A stretch of 64,000 nucleotides of DNA from Neckera pumila (Eukaryota; Streptophyta; Bryopsida; Hypnales; Neckeraceae): the NCBI GenBank assembly GCA_963969595.1, contig OZ018409.1:34981282-35045281 (forward strand), read 5' to 3'. Below, piece by piece: positions 23,174-35,994 of the stretch. A program made the position numbers and the translations under genes. Every line of letters starts with the position of its first letter. Within the stretch, counting starts at the first letter, position 1. The notes beneath the pieces are model-generated. The model worked only from the letters and a program-made list of their open reading frames with translations. It was not told where the DNA came from and searched no databases.

Positions 23174-26100
23174 AATGGTCGATGATTCTGCCACGAATCT
23201 TATAGTGGCCTGGAGCTCTGCTAGCAACAGCTTCGTCGTCTGGAATCCCCCGGAGTTTGCACAGGACTTGCTGCCCAAGTACTTCAAGCACAACAATTTT
23301 TCCAGCTTTGTTCGGCAGCTTAATACTTATGTAAGTAAATTACTGCTTTCTGTAATCCAGATGTTGCCCCTCAGTCCTCCTTTAATAGCAAAGACGATGT
23401 TGTCAAAGCGTGTATGCACAAAAGGATTCGGTCGCAACTCGTTTTGAAACGACCAAGTACTTCGCAGTTCGTTCCCCTCAAGTTTTTCCTCTTGATTCAA
23501 CGTTAGCCATCTAGATGCAATCTTTATATTCTTCGATATTTGCCTGTTAAGCATGTGCTGCTACTTGGCTTCTTCAGGGTCATTGGACGAGCACCAGAAC
23601 TTTTGACGCGTATAGTAGACATTGATCTCTTTGTTCTCGTGAAAGTTCCTGGTTCTATTCGCTTGCTTCGTTAGCTCCCCTGAAGAAGGACCACGACGTT
23701 TTATAATTTAGTTGTGGGAGTTACATGCACTTGGAAGCTCCCTTACGAACTAGTTAGGATTTCGGATTATCTTCTGTTCAGAAATTGAGACTTTGAGGAT
23801 TTTTCTGCTGGAATGCATCTCCTGGCTTCCATCAGTTTTTGACTCATTGGCTCGTCCTGTAGCAGGTCTTGAGGTTCTCAAGTGGAGATGAATTTGGGTT
23901 GCATAGCCGGATAGATCTAGGCAGAAGTCATTCAGGAAGGGTAGCAAATTGAAGAACATCAGTAAGTTCACTTTTGAATCTTACACGATACCGACAATAC
24001 GGAGCATGGGATTTCCATTTTGCACTTAAGTTTCTTTGAGTGCTCTCTATTTTAGTGTATTTCGGACTCGATAGTTCAGTCGGACTCGATTCTCTTAAAT
24101 GCCAACTGTGCACCTGGTTGCTGTTTACTGTGGGTTTTTTTTATCTCAATTTGCCTCCGTGAAAGTAGGTGATATCATCGTATGTTCACCAGTTCCCAAC
24201 TAGCGACGTTTTAGTATTCAGGCTCAGGCTGACTACTACTCCGTATAATACAGTTTGTATGAGATTGTCATACCACCAATGGTGTCACAGGGAATTACTT
24301 AATGGGCGACACTAGACATAGAGTGTCTTGTTCTCCCAATCAGTTGTGTTCTTGAAATTTACTGTTGGTAACCGTTGTAGGGGTCCTGGACATTAGCTTT
24401 CATTGTTCATATATAATCTCACGAGTATTAAGTTCTAGAATCTTTTCAGTTTCCCATGAGTGCAGTTGGTGGTCCTGCTGTTACGGTCCTATTATGCAGT
24501 ATGCTTGTCCTGTACCTGCCTGCCTGCCTGATTGGTTTTGGTCACCTTTTTTCCGTTGTTTTTCAGCTCCAGGGAATAACTTTCGAAGTGTACGCTTAGC
24601 CTACTTTTTTCTGTTTCAGATTTTTTCAATGATCTTTATTCGTGGCAAAGACTTTTTAGCGAGTTCTAAAGATGGATTGGAGTATTTCGTATAGGGTCCT
24701 GAAGAAAATGTTTGGTCCTTCAGGGATTTCGGAAGGTTGACCCAGATCGTTGGGAGTTCGCCAACGAAGGGTTTTTGCGTGGCAGACGTGACCTGCTCAG
24801 AAGCATTCATCGCAGGAAGCCAGCAGCGCATGCTCAGCAGCAAGGTGCATGTGTGGAAGTTGGAAAATTTGGATTTGATGGGGAGATTGAGAGGCTGCAG
24901 AGGGATAAAAGCGCTTTGATGGTTGAGCTGGTCTTATTGCGACAGCAGCAACAGGAGACAGAGAGGAGTCTTCGGGTACTTGAAATACTCATTTGTTTAT
25001 GCTGTGTATTCAATCTTGAGTAAGAAAGAATTTGAAGATCCAGATATTTTGATTGTATCATTTACAGATCATTTTGCTATTCAGTCAAGAGGATGCTTTC
25101 ATAGTCGGTTTGACTTGACCAGTTTCACTTTGGCCTTGAGTTTGACTCGAATTGTATTCGAAGCCAATTTGACTTGCTGGCTCACTTGCTGCTGTTCGAT
25201 GGTGCAGGCCACGACAGAACGGTTACAAGTATCAGAGCTGCGGCAACAGAAAATGATTGGCTTTATTGCCAAAGCTATGCTAAATCCTTCATTCTTTGCT
25301 CAGTTTATGTCGCATCAAGACCCAAATAACCACGTGGTGCGTAAGAAACGACGACTTCCAATTCACGAGGATGAGGGAGATTTCGATGAGTCTATCAGTT
25401 CAGAGTCGTCCATTGAAAATCAGATTGTTACCTTTCAGCGCTCTGGACTTGGAGAGGCCGGGGCACGTGCCATTGTTACTCAGATACTTTTCCCTTCGGA
25501 CTCTCCGGCGGATAGCAATGACTTCGAGGGTTCATTTCGAGACTTGGATGTTTCTCATAATGGTGGAGGTACTAATAGTTTGAATCGACAGTCGAGAGTT
25601 AACATTGAAGAGATCACTCCCAAGTTTCCAGATATTTTGTCGAATGTACCCATCATTACTGATGTCAGCACCAGTGAAGACCAGGAAGTCACACCTCCAT
25701 CCGAACCTTTCGAGGCCAGAAGGATGTCAAGTGAGTCATAACTTCTCCCTCCGTCTCATTGTTTCACAAAAAGTCCTAATTCATCTATAGTGTCTGCCTG
25801 CTGATCGACTATCCATCTCTGATTCTAATCGAAGAACCACTATGTTTTATGTCTCAGGCGGTAATATATCAGAAGGTGGAAGCCCATACCCACACTCTGA
25901 ACACCGTGGTAGTAATGATTCCATCGAAGCGGATTGCAACAACACTGTCTCTCCTGAAGCGGAGGTCCAGAGTGCACGGAAGGATCCTCCAGCGCAAAAT
26001 AGTATTTTCTGGTCGCAATTCCTAACGGAAGACCCACAACCCGTTACCCGCGTCGACCGCGAGGTACAATTAGAAACTCAGGATCTGTTCCAGGATGATA

Positions 26101-26180
26101 AAAACTCCGTACAAAATTGCTCTGTTAGGCCACATGTCGATATTTTATCTCACCAAATGGGTCAACTAGCGCCTGGATAG
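23121..26180 (+). CDS. Heat-shock transcription factor, class A (A1-like), 435 aa
   Basis: Nuclear activator that binds heat-shock elements as a trimer. Exons are 23121-23330, 24724-24975, 25208-25730 and 25858-26180; introns are GT-AG with phases 0, 0 and 1, and the joined frame is open to TAG. The start at 23121 gives [20 protein letters not shown], matching the short N-terminus of A1 factors. The DNA-binding domain is residues 11-103, split by the intron conserved in plant HSFs ([15 protein letters not shown]). The oligomerisation region (about 121-195) has the long class A spacing. A nuclear localisation signal KKRRLP follows at 200-205, an AHA-type activation motif ([10 protein letters not shown], 378-387) and a C-terminal export-type signal ([11 protein letters not shown], 422-432). 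An intron inside the oligomerisation region and another before the AHA exon are additional to the usual single intron. Upstream heat-shock elements suggest HSF control. The family is certain; the A1 subclass is likely. Confidence 0.93.
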
Positions 26181-26861
26181 ATACTAGTGTTTTAGGGCTA
26201 AGTTACTTTCAGCGATCTTTAACCCAGGTACTTAGGGCTGTGTAGATTTCCAATACCTTTACTTAGCCATTTTGGTTATGAAGCGTCACACTCCCAGTTC
26301 TTCACACTTAAACCAGGATAAACCACTGTTTGGATTGACCTCAAGATATCCACGAACTGAGTTTAAGTGTGAAGCATTTGCAGTTCAAATTGCTTTAACT
26401 TACCAAGTGCTAGATTAAGATGTAGAAGTTTGAACTCTCAACAACTGAAATGCGTTTCGAAGTCTGAACCTTGTAACCCCAAAGGGATGGACTCATGGCC
26501 GTGGAAAATTCTTGCCACAGATCCCATGATCGTGGAATCTGACTACCGGTAGAAGACGGGGAAAAACGACGGACAGTTCATCTAAATGGGCTCCTGCTTT
26601 TTTTGTGTGATTGATGCCATGAGTCAGTTGGCTCCAGACTGACTTTGAGATGTGTAAATAAATTGTCTCCGGGGTTGGTGAGCAATACTAAATTTTTGGC
26701 ATGGGGCCATTTGGATTTCGTTCGGGCAGCCATCCACTTTACTTGGCAATGGCTATCACATTCTGACACGGAAGAAAAGAGGTATTGGGACAACTGTTTC
26801 CGAGGAAGAGGAAACATGCATAAGGTAGTCTACTCTGAAAGCAACCATCTTCTTCAAATTG
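26181..26861. other. 3' flank of the HSF gene
   Basis: This probably holds the 3' untranslated region. No poly(A) site could be fixed. Short frames here on both strands have no support. Confidence 0.5.
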
Positions 26862-27085
26862 ATCCTATAATTAGCTCTAGAATGGATTGGAATGGATATG
26901 AGGTGGTCCTTAACCCATACTCCCTCTGCCCCACTAATAACCTCCAAAAAGCTTTTTCCATGAGGGATTAATTATCCTGTAATTAGCTCTAGAATGAATT
27001 GGAATGGATATGGGATGGTCCTTAACCCATACTCTCTTTGTCCTACTAATAACCTCCAAAAAGCTTTTCCACAAGGGATTAACTA
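26862..27085. repeat. Direct tandem duplication, about 112 bp unit
   Basis: Two copies start at 26862 (ATCCTATAATTAGCTCTAGA) and 26974 (ATCCTGTAATTAGCTCTAGA). Each runs through GGTCCTTAACCCATACTC and the left mariner-like terminus to CCAAAAAGCTTTTCCA. Thus the duplicated unit spans the left flank and left end of the element at 26920-27602. Confidence 0.8.
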
Positions 27086-27602
27086 CAATTTCAATCTTTG
27101 TGCTAGTGACACAGGCATTCAAAAACCAGTGACCTATCCTTTAGATCTATGCAAAATCTCCAACTTAGGCGCCATCATCTAGGCACCCAAAATCTATGCA
27201 AAAAATATCATTTTTAGCATAATTTGTAAATGTTGCCAGCTCCATCATTCTTGATGATTCAAAGGTTGGTGGCAATAATGAGATTCTAGAAACATGTCCC
27301 TCAACCTAAATATCCACAACAAAGAAACCTAGACCACTTCATGAACAAATCTTTATAGTGCCTAAGTGGTCACCAAACACATTGTCAATATTATAGTCTT
27401 AAAAAGCACAACAAGTACAAGGTGACTTATATGGGCGAGGCCAAGCTTTCTATGAGAAAAAAGCTCCCAAATTGCATGACTTTCCCCCACAAGGTTGTCC
27501 AACCCGGCCAAAACTTACTCAAAAGTCAAAATTAGGAAACGGAGCTTTTTAGTAGGACAAGACTTTGGCTTGATTTGGAGTTTTTTAGTGGGATAGAGGA
27601 AG
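26920..27602. mobile_element. Mariner-like MITE with duplicated ends
   Basis: The left end is CTCCCTCTGCCCCACTAATA and the complement of the right end is CTTCCTCTATCCCACTAAAA, each flanked by TA (26918-26919, 27603-27604). A second left end lies at 27032 and a second right end at about 27542-27563 (GAGCTTTTTAGTAGGACAAG). This may be one element nested in a relative. No transposase frame is present. Confidence 0.6.
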
Positions 27603-27606
27603 TAAA

Positions 27607-28100
27607 TGACATTGTAGCCATCTTCCAGTTGATAAAAGAAACCTTTGTGTAGGACAAAAGTACAACTATTCATCCTCAAAATTTTGTGTAAAAAAAGGAA
27701 GTCTTAAATAGTTGTTTTGACTTCCAATGAATGTTGTTGGATTTTTTTTAAAGCAATGATTCATACAATGCCAAAAGGGATGATTTTCATGGTTACTAGG
27801 TCGTCCTTTAGAGATTAATTTTAGAAGGATTATAAACCCAGGATTTTAGACCAAAGAACATGATGGCTAAAGAGATTGATTTACCTCTAGAAAGATGCCG
27901 TGGACACTAAGTGTCTAATGGTTGACAAAGAATCCTTCTACATATGACAAAAGTGCAAATGTTTGTCCTTGGAATTTTGTTTGAAAAGGAGAGGCCTTGC
28001 TCCATAGTTTGACTTGCAATGAGTGCTTTTGGTGTTTTTTTTAAATAGATGGTTTACATTGTACCAAAGAGGATGATTTTATATAAACCGTAAACTTATG
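27607..28100. repeat. Repeat family D, two adjacent degenerate copies
   Basis: 27607-27825 and 27884-28100 share blocks such as ATTTTGTGTAAAAAAAGGA / ATTTTGTTTGAAAAGGAGA and TTGACTTCCAATGAATG / TTGACTTGCAATGAGTG. The first copy closes with CGTCCTTTAGAGATTAA, a diverged TTAA-family tip. A third copy lies at 33447-33667. Confidence 0.55.
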
Positions 28101-29338
28101 GTTACAAATAGGTGCCTACAAAAGACATCTTTGAAAATTCATAAATAATTCAATAGTGCTTAAAAAAATATAAAATCACTTGTGTCACATGCCACATCTA
28201 TTTCTCTTTGTTTAAAAAATGAACCTAAATTCTTCCCATCTATATAATCTCTTGAAAATGGCAGATCAGATCTTAAATGGTCACTTTTAGAGCAGACTAC
28301 CTTAACAATGCTCAATCCCTAATGACCCATGTGACCATTTTCAGGGTTGCTACTCCTCTTTTTTGAGCTTTCCCTTCTCAGATTTTGAATTTTTTCAAAA
28401 ATAAAAATTAACTTTATAAAATAGATTGCACTATAAACCCAATGGCGGTACTTTCATCAAATTCCAAGTTAAAGTCCGCCTTACGGAATTTTTCAAAGTT
28501 ATGTGGTGTAGAGGACTTTACACCTCATCTTTTTGGATTCGGTTTGGGCATGGACTAAAAAGTTAGTCAATGAATGTGATTCTTGCCCACCTCAAGAAGG
28601 TCAGATCCCCCTTGAAAAGGGCAATCCAAGGAATTCAAGGAAAAGACAAGTGTCCCATTCTTGTTTTTTTACAAACAATACTCTCATTTCAATGACCACT
28701 GTGCAATGCAAGCTTCACCATGAATTGAAAAATTCTTGGAATGTTGTAAAATACTACATGTACATTAATACATTTTCAACTTTTTTATCTATCATTGAGC
28801 ACAAAGAGGCATCATTTCAAAATATTCTCACAAAGATATAATCCTTCAAAGTGTATTGCCATGTATTTCCGTTAACCCAAATAAGAGTTTAATCTTAAAT
28901 ATCTTGTAAATTGTGCGATCAAATAATCTGAATATTTTTGAGGTGCTCACTCTCAACGTGAAATTCAAGATCCTATGGTTACATTTTATCTAATCTCAAG
29001 AAAAAATGAGCAAACTCATTGCTCAAATTCTTGGCGGTTTGGCCCATTTTGAAACTACACACCCCGTGGGTCACTATAGTAGTGGCTAACTTCTATAATC
29101 ATGTGCATAACATTCAGTAGTTTACAATTCTGTTGCTCTTTTCACAAGAAAATGATGTGAAATATTTCACATCTCACCAGTAGCTATGAAGGCACGTATC
29201 ACTAAGCAAGACAATGGTAAATAGTATTCACCCTTAAATGCCAAAGGCCTTTTATGAGATTAATTGTACAAATTCAAACTAGACATGTTAGAGATATATG
29301 GGAAAAAAAATGCAACAATACAACTTATGGATTGAAAG
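28101..29338. other. Intergenic DNA with a TTAA-family fragment
   Basis: About 28873-29060 contains blocks typical of TTAA elements (a TTAACCC start and AAGATCCTATGGTTACAT), but no matching right end. A 102-codon frame at 28533-28841 has no recognisable content. No gene is supported. Confidence 0.45.
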
Positions 29339-29636
29339 CATTAGGAAAAATTTCAGCCCTCAAAGGGGTCGCGAGTTTTGCATCCCTGTGGTGTAATGAT
29401 GGTATAAAATAGAAATAAAAGATTTTTTTTTTTTTTTTCAAAATTTGGTTGCTAATGTGGCACTACTAGTACCACGTCATCGCCACATCAGATTCCTGAT
29501 TTTTTTCAATTTTTTCAATTTTTTCAATTTTTTTAATATTTTTATCCAAAAAAAAATGTTTTTAAATTTTTTCTGTAATTGCACCATGCGGGTGCCGAAA
29601 ATAAAAAGACTTGCAGCCCTTTGTAGGGTTCAAAAT
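29339..29636. mobile_element. Probable family K MITE, copy abutting another
   Basis: The left end CATTAGGAAAAATTTCAGCC pairs loosely with a right end whose complement reads CCTAATGATTTTGAACCCTA. The right end overlaps the start of the next K copy at 29637. The middle contains TTTTTTCAA repeats (29502-29530) and an ACGT-core stretch, CCACGTCATCGCCACATCAG. Confidence 0.4.
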
Positions 29637-29886
29637 CATTAGGGGACATTTGAGGCCTCTAGAAGACTACGAGTTATTCTGCGTTCCCAGATTACAAGAA
29701 CGCATGATAACTGCTGGCTAATGTGGCCAACACTGTGCCACATCATTTTCGGAAAAAAAAAATTTGCTTAGAATGATATTTGGGGGAAAAAAAATCTGAC
29801 AGCCCGTACCGGATGTTCATAGAATTGGGACAACATTGGGAACGGGCCTGAAACGGTCTTCTAGAGGCCTCAAATGTCCTCTAATG
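29637..29886. mobile_element. MITE, family K copy 3
   Basis: The 31-bp terminal inverted repeat has one mismatch: CATTAGGGGACATTTGAGGC through CTCTAGAAGAC at the left, and the complement of the right end differs only by A for G at position 7. An inverted pair GTGGC...GCCAC lies in the interior. Confidence 0.8.
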
Positions 29887-30182
29887 TCTTGTAATGGATT
29901 AATGTTTGATCATGTAGATATTAAAACTATGAAAATGATTTGAAGTCTTTCAACCTTCTTTTCATATGTCAAATCTAAAAAATTTGGTCACCAAAAAAAT
30001 ATGAGGTTATAGGGCCAAACCTGCATAATCCCAATCAATTTATGGCTTTTCAAAATCTACTCTCTAATTTTTTTAAATGAGTTTCTAATATGTTTCTTTC
30101 TCCAAGATCTAGGAGTGTGTGTGAGGCTCATTTCTAAGAACCCCTTACACTAGAAAATCAAGATTTGCAATGGACAACCTTG

Positions 30183-30446
30183 CATTAGAGGGGATTCGGA
30201 TTCGGATTCGGCTTTGGAGGGCTATAAATTCTCCTGCATTCTTAGACTACAAAAACGCAGCTGCAGAGGCTGGTTGACGTGGCACAGTGATTGCCACGTC
30301 ATTTTTTAAAAACAAAAATAAAAAAATTTGTTCAAAATGATATTTGAAAAAAAATTCTAACAACCCATACCATTGTTCACAGAGATTGGGCCAAATTGAT
30401 GAACGTGCTTAAAATGGCCCTCCAAGGCCCCGAATCCCCTCTAATG
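30183..30446. mobile_element. MITE, family K copy 4
   Basis: The left end CATTAGAGGGGATTCGGATT pairs with the right end CGAATCCCCTCTAATG. GATTCG is repeated just inside the left end. The interior has the inverted pair TGACGTGGCA...TGCCACGTCA at about 30279-30302. Confidence 0.75.
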
Positions 30447-30559
30447 CACCAAATCTTGAATAGAGAAATCATAATCATTCATTTTTCAAATCACATGGAT
30501 GATGCTAAAAATAGACTTCAAATTAAAAAATTTATATAGAAAAACTACTAAAAATAACA

Positions 30560-30630
30560 ACTTGGTTAGGTTTTATGTTTCAAAGTATTGTTGACACCAA
30601 AATTTGGTGCCTTGGACATTTAGGGGTTAA
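30560..30630. mobile_element. Right-end fragment of a TTAA family E element
   Basis: It closes CCTTGGACATTTAGGGGTTAA-like (TTAA at 30627-30630), matching the right end of 34635-35585. No left end was found upstream. Confidence 0.5.
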
Positions 30631-30731
30631 AAGCAATTAAGAATGACAAGTAGAAATGACAAGCAATCATCAAAAATAGTCAATAATCAAAGCAATAATA
30701 AAAAGAATAGTAATCAAAATTAATCAATAAT

Positions 30732-31727
30732 TAAATTTGAATGACACGCCACTTTTTGGCAACATAGCAAATTTGGGCAGCTCACTACAAATGGAAATTT
30801 TAATTTTTTTCTTTGAAATTTTCACACAAGATGTACCCAAGGAGTAGCTTCAAGGCCCAACAATTTTCTCAACTTTTGACTTTATAGGTAAAAAGTTATT
30901 GCATGATATGTAATTTTCCACGTTCGGCAGGCAGTTCGGGCAGCTCAAAAAAATTCTTTAAAAAACACTTTTTTGAAAAATTAAAACTTGAAATTGGTTT
31001 AATAGATTTAAATATACTTGGAAAGCTTTGAATCATTCCATTTGGATTAACGAGTCAAAAGTTATGAGGAGTTTTAGTTTGAGGGTAGTTATGGAATCTC
31101 TACTCTAAAATAAACTTTGAAGTCCTTTATCTAACTCAATTTTCTATATTTTTGAATAAAACAAAAAACATTGGGTGTATATTGTTTATTACAACATTAC
31201 AACCGCTGATATTGGCATTTGATACATTTTTTGGACATTTTTTGGACATTTTTTGGACATTTTTTGAAATTGAAAAATGTATCAAAAATGTATCAAATTC
31301 TTGACAATTTAGTATTTTGAGTCATTCTCTACTTCTTCCTATTTACTATTTTTTTCCTGTATATTGTACAATTCCAAATGATCTGAAAATTTCAAGCATG
31401 TAGCCAACTTGCCTTGAAGAATGAATCCAAAGAGTAACCACCATTTCGGACATTTTTTCATACAAATGTGACCTTGTGAAGGGCTGCTGCCCAGATTTTT
31501 GCAGTGATTAGAAAAGGATTTTTGTCAATTCAAACGCTATTATCTTGCAATCTGCATGGTGGAAAATTCTGAAATTTTTTCCACATCTTCTTAAACCAGT
31601 GTACTACAAGATCCTACGGTTACATGTGTTCAAAAATGTTTCTTTTCTAAAATTTGGTACTTGTATTAGAAGTAGCAATTTTGAAGCGGTTTTGGTGACA
31701 CCATATTCAAAAACCTTTAGGGGTTAA
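30732..31727 (+). mobile_element. TTAA family B element, diverged copy
   Basis: The body is collinear with 8326-9257, and the right tip is AAACCTTTAGGGGTTAA. The left tip is worn (TTAAATTTGAATGACACGCC) but the next block CTTTTTGGCAACATAG aligns. An 11-bp tandem (ACATTTTTTGG, four copies) has expanded at about 31223-31266, and ATGTATCAAA is repeated after it. Confidence 0.6.
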
Positions 31728-32424
31728 ATATAGCAATAGCTATTGCAAGAATATGTGTCATTACAAAACTATTAGATGATCTTTGTTAGAGGACTCAAAG
31801 CAGAGCCTTTGAACCCTACCAAGTACCGAATGTTATAGGACGCCACCTTGGTGATGCAGTCACTCAAATTTGATACATTTTTTGGACCAATAGGTGCATT
31901 GATTTCTATTTTTCTACAGTAGCAAAGAAAGTCATCCATCAGACACTTTGTATCCTCAACATCGTTTCAGAGTGACCCCCTCTCTAGCCTCCTCTAGATA
32001 AATATCAATATTCCTTCTGCTCTGACTTCAAGAAAATTCACCGTACTTGATAGGTTCCCATTTTCCATTTTGTAATGGTTGTTAGGCACTTTTCTAGTGA
32101 GGATGTAGGGGCAGTCCTTGGATTTGGTTGAGAAAAAGGAACCCCAACATTGCTTAACCCTGTAAAATGGAAGCACCCATTCATGTTCTTTAAATCAATT
32201 TAGTATAGTTGGAGGCGCTTTTAACTATAAAAAAAAACATCTTTGTAGTACTGGCTTTTGAAAATCATGATTTTTTTAATTTTAAATTAGAATTTTTGGA
32301 TAAAGCATCTGTTTTCTGTGAATTTTCAAAGTAGAACTTTGTGGGGCACCCCAAAACACACTCTAGTATAGCTATCTAGATTCTGACATGGTAATCTAGA
32401 AAAATTAGTAAGCACCAACCACAA
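31728..32424. other. Intergenic DNA, no gene seen
   Basis: A+T-rich, short unsupported frames only. Confidence 0.55.
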
Positions 32425-33346
32425 TTAACCCCTAAAATTTCATGACTATCTAATCACCAAAAAATGCTCTAAAATTGCCATTTCTAATACAACTACCAAA
32501 TTTTTGGAAAAAAACAATTTTTGACACATGTAACCGTAGGATCTTGTAGTATGAAACATGTGGTAAAAGTTTCAGAAAATCCCACCGTGTGGATCATAAG
32601 ATATAAGCAATCAAAGTCTTGAAAACCATTTTTTCAATCCTGTGAAAAACCGGGCAGCTGCACTTTGCAAGTTCACTTTTCAATGAATAAATGCCGATGA
32701 AGGTGGCGCTTCTTTGAATTCAGTTTCCTAAACAAGTTGTATATATGCTTGAAAAGTTTCACATCATTTGGAATTGTACAACATACAGAAAAAAATAGTA
32801 AGTAAAAAGAAGTAGAAAATGATTCAAAATACTAAATTGTTAAAAATTTAATTATGGAATTTAAGAATGCCAATCCCAACAGTTGTAATGTTGTTATAAT
32901 CAATCTACATCCTAGGGATTTTTTTTTTCCAAAAAAATTGAAAATTGAGTTAAATAAATGACTTTAAATTCTTTTTTAGAGTAGAGAATCCATAACTGCC
33001 CGCAAATTAAAAACCCTCATAACTTTTGACTTATTGATTGAAATGGAATGACTCAAAGCTTTTTAAGTATATGTAAATGTAGAGAACCAATTTCAAAAAA
33101 AAATTCTAGAAAAAATGATTTTTTCTAATTTGTCCAAACTGCCCAGTTACAAAAAAAAAGTAACATATTAGGTCACAATTTTTGACTCGTATTTTGAAAT
33201 GTCATGAAACTTGGTACATATAAAGATATTCCTCGTCCCCACCTTCTATTAAAATTTCAGACTCAAATATGGATATCCCTAGTCACACGTACCTACCCAA
33301 AATTTCTATATGGACAAAAAACGCATGTTGGTCCTTTAGGGGTTAA
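32425..33346 (-). mobile_element. TTAA-bounded element, family B, reverse orientation
   Basis: The tips are TTAACCCCTAAAATTTCATG and GGTCCTTTAGGGGTTAA. It is collinear with 50261-51191 apart from a short deletion near 32560. It is non-coding. Confidence 0.85.
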
Positions 33347-33446
33347 GCATTGACACAGTTTTGAGGTACTTTTGGGGACACTTTAAGGAGAGTCTACATT
33401 GAAACAGTGGATACACAAACGGGAATGGGCACTTCCACCTTAACAA

Positions 33447-33667
33447 TGCAGAGGCGTAAAAGTCTTCAATAGATGACAAGGAATTCTTCTATATAGGATT
33501 GAAGTGCAAATGTTCATCCTTGGAATTTTGTGTGAAAAGGAGAGGTATTACACAATAGTTTGACCTCCAATGAGTGCTCAATCTTGGTTTTCTTTAAGCA
33601 AATAATTCACACAGTATCAAAAACGATGATTTCCACGGTGACCAGCCCCTCGTTCTAGGGTTGATAA
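33447..33667. repeat. Repeat family D, third copy
   Basis: It shares AAGTGCAAATGTTCATCCTTGG-type sequence and GAAAAGGAGAGG with 27884-28100, and ends at CGTTCTAGGGTTGATAA, a decayed form of the copy 1 end. Confidence 0.5.
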
Positions 33668-34634
33668 TGTCATGTGAGAGGACCGAAAGTGAGCAAAAAA
33701 TAACGCAAGGACACAAATCAGACCTTCATGTTTGGACTGTAATGTTTAACCTGAAACTTTAACCACACGGGCGACCATTGGAATTTCCATCACTGTAGCA
33801 AGCGAGAAAAGGGACAAAAGAAAAAAGCCAGGACCTGTTGAAAACGCTATGCAAATTTTATTTTATTTTTAAGTTCTGTGTAGCTGAACTGCTCACCTAT
33901 GATGGCGGGAAGAAGAACCAGCGGTTAGTTCCAAGTTAGCCAGTGGAATTGGGAAAAAAACGGTTTGCAATTTGAAAAAATCAGCAAAAAATTGGTGGAA
34001 AAATTTATAAATTTATAATTTGAATATAATATAGAGAAAATAATTGGACTTGGTACTTGGAAAACTGGATCAATTTGGAAATTGAAGGAAAAGAGCCGGT
34101 AAAACTCCAAAAAGAATCTTAAACGTTGATGTCTTCTAAGGTGGGGACCCCAAAAATCAACACTTTTTGCTAATGTTCCTAGTTATTACTACTAGACTGG
34201 TCAAATTTTCATACTTTTCTTGTTGGCAAGTGAAAGGAGGTTCCAATGCACCAAGAACATGGCATTTGGATACCATATGCAAAAGTTAGGAAGGGTCAAA
34301 GTTTTTTTGGTAGATGTTCTAAAATTGTTTCTTCAACATATGTATATATTGATTTTGGAAATGTGCATGGAGTGATGATGACGGTTTTAGGCAAGGTGTA
34401 ATTTTGGGTGTATCCACCTATTACCTTTATACTCTTTGGAAGCTTAGAGCAACAATTAAAAAATATTCTAAAATTATTCTTGCCTAGAACCTAAACTTCT
34501 AGATCTTGTAATACCACTCCTCAATACTTCTATCATGGGGTGTGGCTATTGTTTTCTGGTTTTCCATTGATAAAAATTTGGAGCCTACACAAGGTCCTGC
34601 TTGAGAATTGCATCAATGTGTGCAACCACCACCT
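33668..34634. other. Intergenic DNA, no gene seen
   Basis: Slightly more balanced at 33700-33920, then A+T-rich. No supported open frame or repeat ends. Confidence 0.55.
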
Positions 34635-35585
34635 TTAACCCCTAAAATCCCAAGGCCTTCTGGGATTTAGAAACATCATTGCTTTTGAAGTGTTATATAC
34701 CTAAATGCCACTAAGTTATAGAGATTTCAACCGTACAATCTTGTAGTGTATGTATTGTAGATGATGTGGATCAAATTTAGAGTCATTTTGCCACATAGAT
34801 TGCAAGATTATAATGTTTTAGTGTTGAAATAGGGTTCCAAAATTTTCCTAGCAACACATTTGGTGGTGAAATTTGATTTCCAAATCTACTCAAATTCATG
34901 AAAAAACCTTGAACTTTAAAGTGATTGAAAACCAGTATACAAATACATTGGTGAAAAAAATAATCATTTAATTGATTCATTGTGTCTGCAAAATGACTTT
35001 TGAAATGTCAAAATATAGCAAGAAATGGTGCAATAAAAAACATATGAGGTTGATCCTCCTTCTACTAAAATGCTTCTCAATCACTTATAACTTTTTGGAT
35101 TGATATGAAAATTTAGTCACACAGACTAGACTAGTATGCGCAACTTTTCTAAACTTTTTTATTGGAAACAAAGAAGAAACAAGCCGCCAAAGTTCATTGT
35201 AATCCAAAAATGTCAGGGTTTTGAAATTTGAATTGCTCTTACGCATTCAAAACAACTTAGATTGACATGAAAATTTTACCTTAGTGACTAGACTTCAAGG
35301 AAAACATAATAAATAAAAAACTGGATGAAGGAGATACAAGCCCCCAAAGTTGCAGCCATCATATGCAGTTTGGTGAACTCAAATTGAGCCTGTGATATTT
35401 GATTGGCTTCCAAAAATTTAGTACATCTGGGATTGATCTGAAAATTTTACCACACAAACTAGAAGAAAGAATGCAAGTTTTCCAACAAGTTCTATTGAAT
35501 TTGAACATTGGATGCAAAAGTTATAGTACTTTGAATTGGAAACGATGTGAAGACACATTTGGGCCCTTGGGCATTTAGGGGTTAA
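34635..35585. mobile_element. TTAA-bounded element, family E
   Basis: The tips are TTAACCCCTAAAATCCCAAG and CCTTGGGCATTTAGGGGTTAA-like (TTAA at 35582-35585). The interior holds three or four related blocks around ATTGATATGAAAATTT and GACTAGACT, the E version of the modular repeat seen in families A and B. It is non-coding. Confidence 0.8.
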
Positions 35586-35776
35586 TTAAATGGAAAATGG
35601 ATGAAAAATAATTTGTTTCTTTGGCATATCTAACTGTAAGATCTTACACTAGACTAGTATGAGAATGTTTGGAAGAAACTTCAAACAACTTTGACTAAAT
35701 AGATTACTAGACAGAAGTGTATAAAGAGAAGAAAATGACTTTTATTACACTAGCTTATAAGGCTATATGGGGAGTG

Positions 35777-35994
35777 CTAGCATGTGAGCATAGAATCTAT
35801 GAGTCCATGAGCCTACGAGTCTATATTATATATATCTTCTATGATTATGTTATAGGTAGCTATGTTATAGATTCTTTCTATGTTATTGTGTACCTATAGA
35901 TTCATATGTTATAAATACCTTCAAATGGTTGTAGGTACATACCTACAACCCGATTCAAAGCTTGTAGGCTCACGTCTTTGCGCTTACATGCTAG
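35777..35994. repeat. Dispersed repeat family L, copy 1, with inverted ends
   Basis: It starts CTAGCATGTGAGC and ends GCTTACATGCTAG, an inverted pair. Inside are repeated CTATGTTATAG phrases. A related copy without clear ends lies at 61765-61965. 35600-35705 just upstream resembles a fragment of family A. Confidence 0.55.
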
